From Bacteroides helcogenes P 36-108 (GTDB lineage Bacteria; Bacteroidota; Bacteroidia; Bacteroidales; Bacteroidaceae): a stretch of DNA of 64,000 nt. The translations under genes and the position numbers were made by a program. The notes beneath the pieces are model-generated. The model ran no database searches, was not told the DNA's origin, and saw only the letters and a program-made list of their open reading frames with translations. The stretch covers positions 3,224,001 to 3,288,000 of the forward strand of contig NC_014933.1 in the NCBI RefSeq assembly GCF_000186225.1, given 5' to 3'. Shown in pieces: positions 37,044 through 47,012 of the stretch; position 1 is the stretch's first letter; the number at the start of each line of letters is the position of its first letter.

Positions 37044-37460
37044 ATGCTGATGAAAGCAAAAATCACGCAGATTGAAATCAGAAATCATGCAGATTGAAAG
37101 CAAAAATCATGCAGATTGAAAGCAAAAATCATGCAGATTGAAAGCGGAAATCACGCAGATTGAGAGCGAAAAAGACGCAGGATGAAAGCGGAAATCACGC
37201 AGATTGAAAGCAAAAATCATGCAAGGTAAAAGCAAAAATCACGCAGATTGAAAGCGGAAATCACGCAGAGTGAGAGCAAAAAAGACGCAGGATGAAAGCA
37301 GAGATCACGCAGATTGAGAGCAAAAAAGACGCAGGATGAAAGCAAAAACCATGCAGATTGAGAGCAAAAAAAACGCAGGATGAAAGCGAAAATCACGCAG
37401 ATTGAAAGCAAAAATCACGCAGAGTGAAAGCGGAAATCACGCAAGGTAAAAGCAAAGAAC
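37044..37460 (+). repeat. 22-bp tandem repeat array, about 19 units
   Basis: Consensus ACGCAGATTGAAAGCAAAAA plus TC. Eighteen units run from 37065 to 37460 in strict 22-base register with no insertions or deletions, after one degenerate 21-base unit at 37044. Units vary at a few fixed places (CAGATTG/CAGGATG/CAGAGTG; AAAAATC/GGAAATC/AAAAAAG). Adjacent units have no spacers, so this is not CRISPR. No gene lies in the 650 bases between the HU-like gene and gmd. Confidence 0.9.
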
Positions 37461-37625
37461 AAAAATCAGGAAGAAGCTCCGGAGTACCAATCTTTTGGAT
37501 ACCCCGGAGCTTTTCCATTTCCCGGAGCCTTCTCTATCCCAATAACATCGTGACAGACCGATAAACGACAGAAGCACCCGGCGCATAAATGATAATTGAA
37601 AATACAAATACCCGAAAGAAATCAC

Positions 37626-37633
37626 TACTTTTG
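37626..37633 (+). promoter_or_regulatory. -7 promoter element of gmd
   Basis: TACTTTTG followed by CAGCG, 46 bases before the gmd ATG at 37680. It shows that gmd need not depend on the invertible promoter upstream. Confidence 0.55.
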
Positions 37634-37679
37634 CAGCGTGACAACGAAAAATGTAATGACCCCAAAAAACAAAAGCAAC

Positions 37680-38777
37680 ATGAAAACAGCCCTTATCTCC
37701 GGCATCACCGGACAAGACGGTTCGTTCCTCGCCGAATTCCTCTTGCAGAAAGGTTACGAAGTGCACGGCATCCTGCGCCGTTCCTCCTCCTTCAATACAG
37801 CCCGCATAGAGCACCTCTACTTTGACGAGTGGGTGCGCGACATGAAGCGCAGCCGCACCATCAACCTGCACTACGGCGACATGACGGACTCCTCTTCCCT
37901 CATCCGCATCATCCAGCAAGTGCAGCCCGACGAGATATACAACCTCGCCGCGCAGAGCCACGTCAAAGTGTCCTTCGACGTGCCCGAATACACCGCCGAA
38001 ACCGACGCCGTGGGAACCCTGCGCATGCTCGAAGCCGTGCGCATCCTCGGCATGGAGAAGAAGACAAAGATTTATCAAGCCTCCACCTCCGAACTCTTCG
38101 GCAAGGTGCAGGAAGTGCCCCAGCGGGAGACGACCCCCTTCTACCCCCGCAGCCCCTACGGAGTGGCCAAGCAATACGGCTTCTGGATTACGAAGAACTA
38201 CCGCGAGAGCTACGGCATGTTTGCCGTGAACGGCATCCTCTTCAACCACGAAAGCGAACGCCGCGGCGAGACTTTCGTCACCCGCAAGATAACCCTTGCC
38301 GCCGCCCGCATCGCCCAAGGCTTTCAGGACAAGCTCTATCTGGGCAACCTCGACGCACGCCGCGACTGGGGCTATGCCCGCGACTACGTGGAGTGCATGT
38401 GGCTCATCCTGCAACACGACCGGCCGGAGGACTTCGTCATCGCCACGGGCGAGATGCACACCGTGCGCGAGTTTGCCACCCTCGCCTTCCGCGAAGTGGG
38501 CATCGACCTGCGCTGGGAAGGCACGGGAGCTGACGAACGGGGCATTGATGTGAAAACCGGAAAAGTGATTGTGGAAGTCGATCCTAAGTACTTCCGCCCC
38601 GCCGAAGTGGAGCAGCTCTTGGGCGACCCCACCAAGGCGAAGACTCTGTTAGGCTGGAATCCGAGGCAGACTACCTTTGAGGAATTGGTGCGCATCATGG
38701 CGGCACACGACATGAAATTCGTGAAGAAACTGCACCTGAGAAGTCTCGACGACGACTCCGCTTCTGCTCGCAAGTAA
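37680..38777 (+). CDS. gmd: GDP-mannose 4,6-dehydratase
   Basis: First step from GDP-mannose to GDP-L-fucose (GDP-4-keto-6-deoxymannose), cytoplasmic. I start at 37680 ([14 protein letters not shown]), just before the Rossmann GxxGxxG motif; in-frame upstream ATGs exist, but the one at 37596 lies upstream of the -7 box. 365 residues. The SDR active site shows [10 protein letters not shown] (near 133) with Tyr-xxx-Lys in YGVAKQY (near 160). Codon use is GC-rich. fcl, the next enzyme, follows after a 376-base repeat-rich gap. Confidence 0.94.
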   Translation: MKTALISGITGQDGSFLAEFLLQKGYEVHGILRRSSSFNTARIEHLYFDEWVRDMKRSRTINLHYGDMTDSSSLIRIIQQVQPDEIYNLAAQSHVKVSFDVPEYTAETDAVGTLRMLEAVRILGMEKKTKIYQASTSELFGKVQEVPQRETTPFYPRSPYGVAKQYGFWITKNYRESYGMFAVNGILFNHESERRGETFVTRKITLAAARIAQGFQDKLYLGNLDARRDWGYARDYVECMWLILQHDRPEDFVIATGEMHTVREFATLAFREVGIDLRWEGTGADERGIDVKTGKVIVEVDPKYFRPAEVEQLLGDPTKAKTLLGWNPRQTTFEELVRIMAAHDMKFVKKLHLRSLDDDSASARK

Positions 38778-38794
38778 CTTTTAGAAGGGATAGG

Positions 38795-39075
38795 AAGTTA
38801 GGAGGAAGTTAGGAGTTAGAGGGAGAAGAAATTAGGAGTTAGAGGAAGAGGGAGTTAGGAGTTAGAGGGAGTTAAAGGGAGTTATCGCCCGCAAGCGGGC
38901 TGAGGAGTTAAAGGCCGATAGTCTTCTTTAGTTGATAGATGATAGTTGATAGATCACAAGACTATCGGCTTAACTCCTTAACTCCTTAACTCCTTAACTC
39001 CTTAACTCCTTAACTCCTAAAATCATCTTCACTCCTAAAATCGCCTTAACTCCTAAAATCGCCTTAACTCCCGAA
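38795..39075. repeat. Repeat-rich hairpin region between gmd and fcl
   Basis: Left side: several GGAGTTAGAGG-type units (38795-38880), a GCCCGC/GCGGGC hairpin near 38886 and GGAGTTAAAGGCCGATAGTC. Right side: AAGACTATCGG followed by five AACTCCTT units and AACTCCTAAAATC units. The two sides are complementary (CCGATAGTCTT/AAGACTATCGG; AGGAGTTA/TAACTCCT), so the RNA would form a very long imperfect hairpin. Probably a terminator or mRNA-stability element; no coding region seen. Confidence 0.6.
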
Positions 39076-39153
39076 AACTGCGAAACTTGAATAAATAGTA
39101 ATAATAACAACCCGGGGATGTGTTGAAACACCCCGCTTAAACATTAACATACA

Positions 39154-40224
39154 ATGGATAGAAACGCAAAAATATACGTGGCCGGACACCACGGACTGGT
39201 AGGCTCCGCCATCTGGAAAAACCTGCAAGAGAAAGGTTATACCAACCTCGTAGGCAAAACGCATAAGGAACTCGACCTGCTCGACGCAGTGGCCGTGCGC
39301 CAATTCTTCGACAACGAGCAACCGGAATACGTCTTCCTCGCCGCCGCCTTCGTGGGCGGCATCATGGCCAACAGCATCTACCGCGCCGACTTCATCTACC
39401 GCAATCTGCAGATACAGCAGAACGTCATCGGCGAAAGCTTCCGCCATCACGTCAAGAAACTCCTCTTCCTGGGCAGCACCTGCATCTATCCGCGCGACGC
39501 GGAACAGCCCATGAAGGAAGACGCCCTGCTCACCTCCGCATTGGAATACACCAACGAGCCCTACGCCATCTCCAAGATAGCCGGGCTGAAGATGTGCGAG
39601 AGCTTCAACCTGCAATACGGCACAAACTACATCGCCGTGATGCCCACCAACCTCTACGGCCCCAACGACAACTTCGACCTGGAACGCAGCCATGTCCTCC
39701 CTGCCATGATACGCAAGATACACCTTGCCCACTGCCTGAAGCAAGGCGACTGGCAAGCCGTGCGCCACGACCTGAACCAACGCCCGGTAGAGGGCATCGG
39801 CGGTGCGAACAGCGAGGAAGACATTCTGAACATCCTCGCCAAATACGGCATCAGCCCCGAAGAAGTACGCCTGTGGGGTACGGGCACTCCCCTGCGCGAA
39901 TTCCTGTGGAGCGAAGAAATGGCCGACGCCAGTGTCTTCGTCATGGAGCAAGTGGACTTCAAAGACACCTTCAGCCCCGGTGACAAAGACATACGCAACT
40001 GCCACATCAACATCGGCACGGGCAAGGAAATCACCATCCGCCGCCTGGCCGAACTCATCGTCAGCACCGTAGGCTATCAAGGCCGCCTCACCTTCGACTC
40101 CGGCAAACCGGACGGAACCATGCGCAAACTCACCGACCCCTCCAAACTCCACTCTCTGGGCTGGCATCACAAAGTGGAAATCGAAGAAGGAGTACAGCGG
40201 ATGTATGACTGGTATCTGAAATAG
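39154..40224 (+). CDS. fcl: GDP-L-fucose synthase
   Basis: Epimerase/reductase that turns GDP-4-keto-6-deoxymannose into GDP-L-fucose, the donor for surface fucosylation. 356 residues; GHHGLVGSAIW near residue 11 binds NADP(H). The SDR active site has LGSTCIYP (near 107) and Tyr-xxx-Lys in YAISKIAG (near 135). NLYGPNDNFD near 164 is typical of the family. It completes the gmd-fcl pathway pair. Confidence 0.95.
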   Translation: MDRNAKIYVAGHHGLVGSAIWKNLQEKGYTNLVGKTHKELDLLDAVAVRQFFDNEQPEYVFLAAAFVGGIMANSIYRADFIYRNLQIQQNVIGESFRHHVKKLLFLGSTCIYPRDAEQPMKEDALLTSALEYTNEPYAISKIAGLKMCESFNLQYGTNYIAVMPTNLYGPNDNFDLERSHVLPAMIRKIHLAHCLKQGDWQAVRHDLNQRPVEGIGGANSEEDILNILAKYGISPEEVRLWGTGTPLREFLWSEEMADASVFVMEQVDFKDTFSPGDKDIRNCHINIGTGKEITIRRLAELIVSTVGYQGRLTFDSGKPDGTMRKLTDPSKLHSLGWHHKVEIEEGVQRMYDWYLK

Positions 40225-40234
40225 CGGTGAAAAG

Positions 40235-40265
40235 TTGGCTTTCTATACAGAAACCCTTATATTTG
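40235..40265 (+). promoter_or_regulatory. Promoter of the acyl-CoA ligase gene
   Basis: -7 TATATTTG at 40258-40265 followed by CGC. TTGG at 40235-40238 stands 19 bases upstream as a -33-like box. The leader to the ATG at 40294 would be about 20 bases. Confidence 0.6.
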
Positions 40266-40293
40266 CGCAATTTTCAACCAAATGTGCAATATT

Positions 40294-41952
40294 ATGGAAC
40301 AAAGCTTTATTGCTTATATAGAAAACAGCATTAAGACCAACTGGGATCTGGACGCCCTTACCGACTACAAAGGAGCCACCCTGCAATACAAAGATGTGGC
40401 CCGCAAAATAGAAAAGCTCCACATCATCTTTGAAGAAAGTGGAATAGAGCCGGGCGACAAAATCGCGCTCTGCGGCCGCAACAGCTCCCATTGGGGCGTC
40501 ACATTCCTCGCCACGCTCACCTACGGAGCTGTTGCCGTCCCCATCCTGCACGAATTCAAGGCCGACAACGTGCACAATATCGTGAACCACTCCGAAGCCA
40601 AGCTCCTTTTCGTAGGCGACCAGTCATGGGAAAACCTCAACGAAAGTGCCATGCCCCTGCTGGAAGGCATCATGCTGATGACGGATTTCTCCATCCTCGT
40701 CTCACGAAGTGAAAAATTGGACTATGCACGCGAGCACCTCAACGAAATGTTCGGCAAGAAATATCCCAAGAACTTCCGGCAGGAACACATCGCCTATCAT
40801 CAGGACCGCCCCGAAGAACTGGCTGCCATCAACTATACGTCCGGAACCACCAGCTACTCCAAAGGCGTGATGCTGCCCTACCGCAGCCTATGGTCCAACA
40901 CCGCCTTCGCCTTCGAGGTACTGACTCTGAAAGCCGGCGACAAAACCATCTCCATGCTGCCCATGGCACACATGTACGGACTGGCATTCGAGTTCCTGTA
41001 TGAATTCTCCGCAGGCTGCCACATCTACTACCTCACACGCATGCCCAGCCCGAAGATCATCTTCCAGGCATTTGCCGAGGTAAAACCCAACCTCGTGGTA
41101 GCCGTTCCTCTCATCATCGAAAAGATCATCAAGAAAAACGTACTGCCCAGACTGGAAACACCTACCATGAAGTTGCTCCTGAAAGTGCCCATCATCAACG
41201 ACAAGATAAAAGCCACCGTCCGCGAACAGGTAGTCAGCGCCTTCGGAGGCAACTTTGTAGAAGTCATCATCGGTGGGGCAGGCTTCAATCAGGAAGTGGA
41301 GCAATTCCTCAAAATGATAGACTTCCCCTATACCGTGGGCTACGGCATGACCGAGTGTGGTCCCATCATCTGCTACGAAGACTGGAGCCGCTTCAAGCCC
41401 GGATCATGCGGAAAATCAGCCCCGCGCATGGAAGTGAAAATCCTCTCGCCCGACCCCGAAAACATACCCGGAGAAATCATCTGCCGAGGTCCCAACGTGA
41501 TGTTAGGCTACTACAAGAACGACGAAGCCACCGACCAGGTGCTCGACGCGGACGGCTGGCTGCATACCGGTGACCTTGCCCTGATGGACGCCGATGGCAA
41601 CGTCACCATCAAAGGACGCAGCAAGAACATGCTCCTCGGCCCCAGCGGACAGAACATCTATCCCGAAGAAATAGAAGACAAGCTGAACAATATGCCATAC
41701 GTGGCCGAAAGCATCATCGTACAGCAAAACGAGAAATTAGTGGGTCTGGTCTATCCCGACTTCGACGACGCCTTTGCACACGGACTGAACAACGACGATA
41801 TAGAACGTGTCATGGAGGAAAACCGCATAGCGCTTAATGTTGAACTGCCTGCATACAGCCAGATCTCCAAGATGAAAATCTACCCCGAAGAATTTGAAAA
41901 GACACCCAAGAAATCCATTAAACGCTTCCTCTATCAAGAAGCCAAAGGATGA
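40294..41952 (+). CDS. AMP-binding long-chain acyl-CoA ligase-like enzyme
   Basis: ANL-superfamily adenylating enzyme, probably activating fatty acids with ATP and CoA. 552 residues from ATG 40294 (MEQSFIAYIEN); an ATG four codons upstream is possible. P-loop INYTSGTTSYSKGVMLP (near 180), VGYGMTECGP (near 351), HTGDLALMDADG (near 425) and GRSKNMLLGPSGQNIYPEE (near 443) are in the usual order, with a C-terminal Lys in KTPKKSIKRFLY. The acyl substrate is not predictable. It has its own promoter and is followed after 16 bases by a surface-protein gene. Confidence 0.88.
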   Translation: MEQSFIAYIENSIKTNWDLDALTDYKGATLQYKDVARKIEKLHIIFEESGIEPGDKIALCGRNSSHWGVTFLATLTYGAVAVPILHEFKADNVHNIVNHSEAKLLFVGDQSWENLNESAMPLLEGIMLMTDFSILVSRSEKLDYAREHLNEMFGKKYPKNFRQEHIAYHQDRPEELAAINYTSGTTSYSKGVMLPYRSLWSNTAFAFEVLTLKAGDKTISMLPMAHMYGLAFEFLYEFSAGCHIYYLTRMPSPKIIFQAFAEVKPNLVVAVPLIIEKIIKKNVLPRLETPTMKLLLKVPIINDKIKATVREQVVSAFGGNFVEVIIGGAGFNQEVEQFLKMIDFPYTVGYGMTECGPIICYEDWSRFKPGSCGKSAPRMEVKILSPDPENIPGEIICRGPNVMLGYYKNDEATDQVLDADGWLHTGDLALMDADGNVTIKGRSKNMLLGPSGQNIYPEEIEDKLNNMPYVAESIIVQQNEKLVGLVYPDFDDAFAHGLNNDDIERVMEENRIALNVELPAYSQISKMKIYPEEFEKTPKKSIKRFLYQEAKG

Positions 41953-41968
41953 CATAACATTCTCCGAT

Positions 41969-43207
41969 ATGAAACATACCCTTTCACTCGCCTTCCTGTC
42001 CCTGCTCATCGCAGGGACGACTTTTGCCCAAGAGGCCGGACAGAACCGACATCGTACGCCACGGACAAGTCACGGCATGGCAAGTATCAACCTGTCTTTA
42101 TGGAAAGACATCGCCACACAGCACACCGATACGCTGGGAAGCACCTGCCTCAACCTCGGCGTATTTTCTTCCATGAATCGACTGAATGGTTTGGGAGTAA
42201 ACATCCTGGGGGCAGCGACAAGACGGGACGTAAATGGCCTGCAAATAGCGGGAATCTCTAATATGACAGGCGGAAGCATGCATGGCATTCAGATGGCAGG
42301 CATCAGCAACATCAACGGTAATAATCTCATGGGTCTGTCTGCATCAGGCTTGGTAGGGATTACCGGGAACAACGCCCGTGGGGCGATCATCTCCGGTTTG
42401 GCAAACATCAACGGCAACAATGTGCAAGGCGTCATCTTGGGTGGACTGCTGAACATCAGTGGAGAAGGTTCTTCGGGTGTACACTTTGCAGGACTTGCCA
42501 ACATCGCCGGCGGTAACTTCAAAGGATTGTCCTCTTCGGGACTGCTGAGTGTAGCGGGCAAGAACCTCAACGGAGTGCAGCTTGCCGGACTTGCCAACAT
42601 TACAGCCGAGAATATGACCGGCATTCAGCTCTCCGGACTGGGCAATGTAACAGGCGGTACGGCACGGGGCGTGCAACTTTCACCTGCCAACATGGCTGTC
42701 CGTGCCAAAGGACTTCAAATCGGGCTGTTCAATTACTACAAAGAAAGCCTGGATGGCTTTCAGTTAGGATTAGTGAATGCCAATCCCAACACCAAGGTAC
42801 AAATGATGCTTTTTGGCGGCAATGCCACCAAGCTGAACATAGGTGTCCGTTTCAAGAACAATCTGTTCTATACCATTCTCGGCGGCGGTACACACTACCT
42901 TGAATTCGGTGACAAGTTTTCCGCCTCCATCTTTTACCGCGCCGGTTTGGAACTGCCTCTTTACAGACGGTTGTCCATCGGCGGCGACTTAGGCTATCAG
43001 CACATCGAAACCTTCAAAAACAAGAACTATGGCATCCCTGCCCGTCTCTATGCCCTTCAAGCCCGTGTCAATCTGGAATACAGACTGACGGACTGCCTCG
43101 GTGTTTTTCTCACCGGAGGCTATGGTGGAAGCCGGTACTATACCAAGGGAGTCACTTACAACAAAGGAATAATTGTAGAAGGCGGAGTAGTGCTGTTTAA
43201 ATACTGA
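41969..43207 (+). CDS. LA_2272-type surface repeat outer-membrane protein
   Basis: 412 residues from ATG 41969, the start that gives a signal peptide (MKHTLSLAFLSLLIAGTTFA). Residues about 60-255 hold about ten units of about 20 residues built on GxQxAGLANIxGxN. They are hydrophobic and regularly spaced, like a beta-solenoid or barrel wall. The last 130 residues read as amphipathic strands ending in Tyr (GIIVEGGVVLFKY), a beta-barrel outer-membrane signature. This resembles the LA_2272 surface-repeat family, whose function is not known to me. A strong bidirectional terminator follows. Confidence 0.75.
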   Translation: MKHTLSLAFLSLLIAGTTFAQEAGQNRHRTPRTSHGMASINLSLWKDIATQHTDTLGSTCLNLGVFSSMNRLNGLGVNILGAATRRDVNGLQIAGISNMTGGSMHGIQMAGISNINGNNLMGLSASGLVGITGNNARGAIISGLANINGNNVQGVILGGLLNISGEGSSGVHFAGLANIAGGNFKGLSSSGLLSVAGKNLNGVQLAGLANITAENMTGIQLSGLGNVTGGTARGVQLSPANMAVRAKGLQIGLFNYYKESLDGFQLGLVNANPNTKVQMMLFGGNATKLNIGVRFKNNLFYTILGGGTHYLEFGDKFSASIFYRAGLELPLYRRLSIGGDLGYQHIETFKNKNYGIPARLYALQARVNLEYRLTDCLGVFLTGGYGGSRYYTKGVTYNKGIIVEGGVVLFKY

Positions 43208-43220
43208 TGAGAGTGTGCAT

Positions 43221-43265
43221 ATATAAAGGTTGAATCTGCAATATACGCAGATTCAACCTTTATAT
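43221..43265. terminator. Bidirectional terminator between convergent genes
   Basis: A perfect 19-bp stem (arms 43221-43239 and 43247-43265) with a 7-base AT loop. It sits between the surface-protein gene (+) and fbp (-), with A/T runs at the base of the stem on both strands. Confidence 0.85.
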
Positions 43266-43276
43266 CACTGTTTCCC

Positions 43277-45265
43277 TTATTGTTTCTCTTTAATAAACCC
43301 GGTTCTATAAGCCACAAGCAACTTCTTCAAGTCTTCTATCTGGGTGATGAGTTCAGCACCTTTATCAGTATCTTTCACCATCATACGCTGGGAGTTGAAT
43401 TCTACAACAAAAGTAGTGGATTTGATATCCTGTCCCTCCTCAATGGCTTTCTGACGGCTTTGAAACGGCTCATGCTGCACTAATTGCAGACCGTGTGAAT
43501 GATATACCAAAGTATAGCCGGCAATCCCCGTTTCAGGCTGATAGGCTTTTGAAAAGCCGCCGTCAATCACAAGCAATTTGCCATTGGCCTTGATGGGCTT
43601 CTCCCCCTTGATGGTCTTTACAGGTACATGACCGTTGATGATGTGTGAATGAGACCCTGGCTCCACACCGAACTCGCTAAGAATACGGTCGCAGACTTCC
43701 GCCTCATTGCGCAAAGAGTAATAACAGCCCTTTGTCTCTTTATGCAGGCTTTTGTCCGCCACAAAATAACGTTCGAATGTCGCCATCTTATCCTTATCAA
43801 AGGAAGGAGCATCAGATCCGCACCACATATACCATACATAATCCAGCGCAAACAACTTCTCGGCAGAACCGTCCTCTTCAAAATAAGCGGTACGTATCAA
43901 CTGATCCGTCTTCTGCAGCAACTTATGTCCCCAATAGTCCTTCTTCCCAATACGAACATGCTTGAAACTGCCATCCACATTCAGAGGAACGGATGCATGA
44001 TATAGCAGGTTACTGTTGCAAACCAGATACATGCCCCCATACGTGAACAGGCAACGCATGTGTTTCTTCAGTTTCTCACTGTTCATGAATGAGGTGTGGA
44101 TTCTGTTCACCAATTCACGCTCCTCATCTGTCAAGCGATATGGATCGGCAGGATCAACGGTCGGGAAATTGGTGTCGAGCAGTGCGTATTCCTTCCCATC
44201 ACATACATACACACCACGCTCAAAATTGATATTATGCAGCAGTTTACGATCCTCCATGTTGAAATCCGGACGTCGGCTGATGATTTCCGCTTCTAATTTA
44301 AGTTGAATGACCGTAATGGCCTTGTGCATCTGTGTAATCAGGCGCAGGGTCTTGTCATTATATTCTGCATCGGCAAAATTCATTTTCGGTGCAAAAATGG
44401 TACAGGGATCATCGGCATAAGTATCCATCGCAAATGTAGCGAGTGGCAGCAGATTAATGCCGTATCCATCTTCCAGAGTGGCCAGATTGGCATAGCGCAG
44501 AGACATACGGATTACATTGGCAATGCAAGCGTCATTGCCCGAAGCCGCGCCCATCCACAGGATATCATGGTTGCCCCACTGGATATCGAAATTATGATAA
44601 TCACAAAGCGTATCCATAATAATATGTGCTCCCGGTCCACGGTCGTAAATATCACCCACGATATGCAAAGAATCAATTGTCAGGCGTTGGATAAGGTTGC
44701 ACATCGCCACAATGAAATCATCCGCACGTTTCGTTGTTATGATAGTGCTGATAATGACATTAATATATGCATGCTTATTTGGTTCGATGGTCGATTCGTG
44801 CAACAATTCCTGGATGATATACGAGAATTCCGCCGGAAGTGCCTTGCGCACTTTGGAACGGGTATATTTGGAAGAAACATTCTGGCAGACTTTTACCAAC
44901 TGGTTCAAAGTTATCAGATACCAATCATCCAAATCTGTTTCCTGTTCCTTTATCAGTTGCAACTTTTCTTCCGGATAGTAAATCAACGTACAGAGTTCCT
45001 TCTTTTCGCTTTCACGCAGCGTATGGCCGAAAATTTCATTCACTTTACGCTTCACCGCACCTGACGCGTTTTTCAGGACATGCTGAAAAGCTTCGTATTC
45101 ACCATGAATATCGGTCAAAAAATGCTCCGTACCTTTCGGCAGGTTCAAGATCGCTTCCAGATTGATAATTTCCGTACTGGCATCTGCTATAGTAGGAAAG
45201 CTGCGTGACAATAATTGTAAATAACGTAGGTCATTTGCAATAGTTTCCGGAGTTGTATTTCCCAT
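43277..45265 (-). CDS. fbp: Fructose-1,6-bisphosphatase, class 3
   Basis: Gluconeogenic phosphatase that forms fructose-6-phosphate; the 662-residue class 3 (Firmicutes/Bacteroides) type. Metallophosphoesterase motifs: DIHGEYEAF (near 53), VGDIYDRGPGAH (near 198), WGNHDILWMGA (near 235) and INGHVPVKTIKGE (near 545). It follows the antiporter gene by 54 bases on the same strand and may share its transcript. Confidence 0.94.
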   Translation of the reverse strand: MGNTTPETIANDLRYLQLLSRSFPTIADASTEIINLEAILNLPKGTEHFLTDIHGEYEAFQHVLKNASGAVKRKVNEIFGHTLRESEKKELCTLIYYPEEKLQLIKEQETDLDDWYLITLNQLVKVCQNVSSKYTRSKVRKALPAEFSYIIQELLHESTIEPNKHAYINVIISTIITTKRADDFIVAMCNLIQRLTIDSLHIVGDIYDRGPGAHIIMDTLCDYHNFDIQWGNHDILWMGAASGNDACIANVIRMSLRYANLATLEDGYGINLLPLATFAMDTYADDPCTIFAPKMNFADAEYNDKTLRLITQMHKAITVIQLKLEAEIISRRPDFNMEDRKLLHNINFERGVYVCDGKEYALLDTNFPTVDPADPYRLTDEERELVNRIHTSFMNSEKLKKHMRCLFTYGGMYLVCNSNLLYHASVPLNVDGSFKHVRIGKKDYWGHKLLQKTDQLIRTAYFEEDGSAEKLFALDYVWYMWCGSDAPSFDKDKMATFERYFVADKSLHKETKGCYYSLRNEAEVCDRILSEFGVEPGSHSHIINGHVPVKTIKGEKPIKANGKLLVIDGGFSKAYQPETGIAGYTLVYHSHGLQLVQHEPFQSRQKAIEEGQDIKSTTFVVEFNSQRMMVKDTDKGAELITQIEDLKKLLVAYRTGFIKEKQ

Positions 45266-45319
45266 GATATGATTATTGATTTATAATTTATGATTCATCT
45301 GTTTTTCCACCCTCAGTCC

Positions 45320-46984
45320 TCAACCCAATAAAAACATCAGCAACACTTGTGCTATAATTACACGCAGAAACATACACAACGGATAAACTGTAGCATAAGC
45401 CACTGATGGATTATCTCCCGGAATGGTATCGTTGGCATAATTCAACGCCATAGGATTTGCCATACTTCCGCATAACATGCCTGCCATTGTACCGAAGTCC
45501 ACCTTCATCCATTTAAAGGCAATAATTCCTATAATCAAAACAGGAACCACTGTCAACACGAAACCCGCACCGATCCACAGCAACCCTTCCGGACGAAATA
45601 CAGTGGCAAAGAAATGAGCCCCGGCATCCAGTCCGAGGCATGCCAGATAAAGAGACAGCCCCAACGCTCGAAGCATCAGGTTTGCGCTACGTGTGGTATA
45701 AGTAACCATGTGCATCCTCGGGCCGAACGTACCGATAAGAATTCCCACAATAATCGGTCCGCCTGCCAATCCCAACTTCACAGGAGCACTGATGCCCGGA
45801 ATGGAAATAGGTATAGCTCCCAAAGCCAATCCCAAGATAATACCTACAAACACTGCCACTAAATTCGGCTCTTTCAGACTCTTGACAGCGTTGCCCAGCA
45901 CTTTCTCCACATTCTGTATAGCAGCCGCTTCACCTACCACCGTCAACCGGTCTCCCAATTGTAAAGTGAGCTCTGCCGTAGCCAGCAGTTGCACACCACT
46001 GCGATATACCCTACTGATATTGATGCCATAGTGATTACGCAAATGGAGAGCCCCCAGTTTCTTACCGTTCAGTTCGGGACGGGTCACCACGATACGTTGT
46101 GAAATCAACTGGCTGTCTATGGCATTCCAATCTATATCTTCTTTATTCCAGTCCGTATGTTCCTGTTCACCGAAAAGCACGGTCAAGGCCGGAGCATACT
46201 TTTCTGAAGTTACTACCAAAAGGCGGTCACCTTCCTTTATCACTTTCTCGGAAGTAGGTATGCTGACATTTCCATCCCGCCATAAACGGGAAATCACAAA
46301 CTTAGGATAGTTCAATCCGCCTATCTCCTTAATGCTCTTATTAAAAACCGCAGGATTGTGCACCTGAAATGCGGCAATATATGTCTTGTTCGCATCATCC
46401 TTCTCTTTCTTCTCCAAATCTTCCTTTCGTGCCAATACCTTGCGGATAATCAGCACCGCCAAAATCACTCCGACCACTCCTAACGGATAAGCCACTGCGC
46501 ACCCCAATGCCGGAGTACTGGATTCCAAGCCCATTTGTTTCAATGTTTGCTGCGCTGCACCAAGGGCCGGCGTATTGGTTGTGGCTCCACAAAGAATTCC
46601 CACCATATCCGGCAGGGAAATACCTAATGCATAACTTCCAAATACTGTCATCAACGTACCTGTCAGCACAACACCCAGAGCCAGCATATTCAGCCTCACC
46701 CCGCCACTGCGGAAAGAACTGAAAAAGCCCGGTCCCACCTGCAGGCCCAATGCATATACAAAAATAATCAACCCAAAGCTTTCCGCATAGTTCAGCATTT
46801 GCGGATCAATGGATAATCCGAAATGACCGGCAATAATACCGGCAAAAAACACGAACGTCACTCCCAAAGAAATACCGCAAATATGAACTTTTCCCAGCCC
46901 CAATCCGATGGCGGAAATCAACGAAAGCACTACCACCGCCTGCAAAGCGGAATGCTCAACAAACAAACTATACAGCCAATCCAA
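45320..46984 (-). CDS. AspT/YidE-type antiporter with two TrkA-C domains
   Basis: 554-residue membrane protein of the aspartate:alanine exchanger family. About five membrane segments come first (residues 1-190). Two TrkA-C regulatory domains follow in the cytoplasm (about 205-290 and 295-380; IGGLNYPKFVISRLWRDGNV, VVTRPELNGKKLGAL), then about five more membrane segments. The TrkA-C pair suggests gating by a small ligand. Transported substrate unknown. -7 box TATCTTTG at 47013-47020. Confidence 0.87.
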   Translation of the reverse strand: MDWLYSLFVEHSALQAVVVLSLISAIGLGLGKVHICGISLGVTFVFFAGIIAGHFGLSIDPQMLNYAESFGLIIFVYALGLQVGPGFFSSFRSGGVRLNMLALGVVLTGTLMTVFGSYALGISLPDMVGILCGATTNTPALGAAQQTLKQMGLESSTPALGCAVAYPLGVVGVILAVLIIRKVLARKEDLEKKEKDDANKTYIAAFQVHNPAVFNKSIKEIGGLNYPKFVISRLWRDGNVSIPTSEKVIKEGDRLLVVTSEKYAPALTVLFGEQEHTDWNKEDIDWNAIDSQLISQRIVVTRPELNGKKLGALHLRNHYGINISRVYRSGVQLLATAELTLQLGDRLTVVGEAAAIQNVEKVLGNAVKSLKEPNLVAVFVGIILGLALGAIPISIPGISAPVKLGLAGGPIIVGILIGTFGPRMHMVTYTTRSANLMLRALGLSLYLACLGLDAGAHFFATVFRPEGLLWIGAGFVLTVVPVLIIGIIAFKWMKVDFGTMAGMLCGSMANPMALNYANDTIPGDNPSVAYATVYPLCMFLRVIIAQVLLMFLLG

Positions 46985-47012
46985 AGCGTATCCAATTTAT
47001 AGTTTCAGGCTG

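Noticed and set aside
37044..37460. CRISPR array
   Set aside because: Units are contiguous 22-mers without unique spacers, and no cas genes are present.
34572..39000. Long minus-strand reading frames (for example 34572-35696 and 37437-38459), and a similar one at 39064-40170
   Set aside because: They are antisense shadows of GC-rich genes (FISUMP lipoprotein, gmd, fcl), with odd composition and no motifs.
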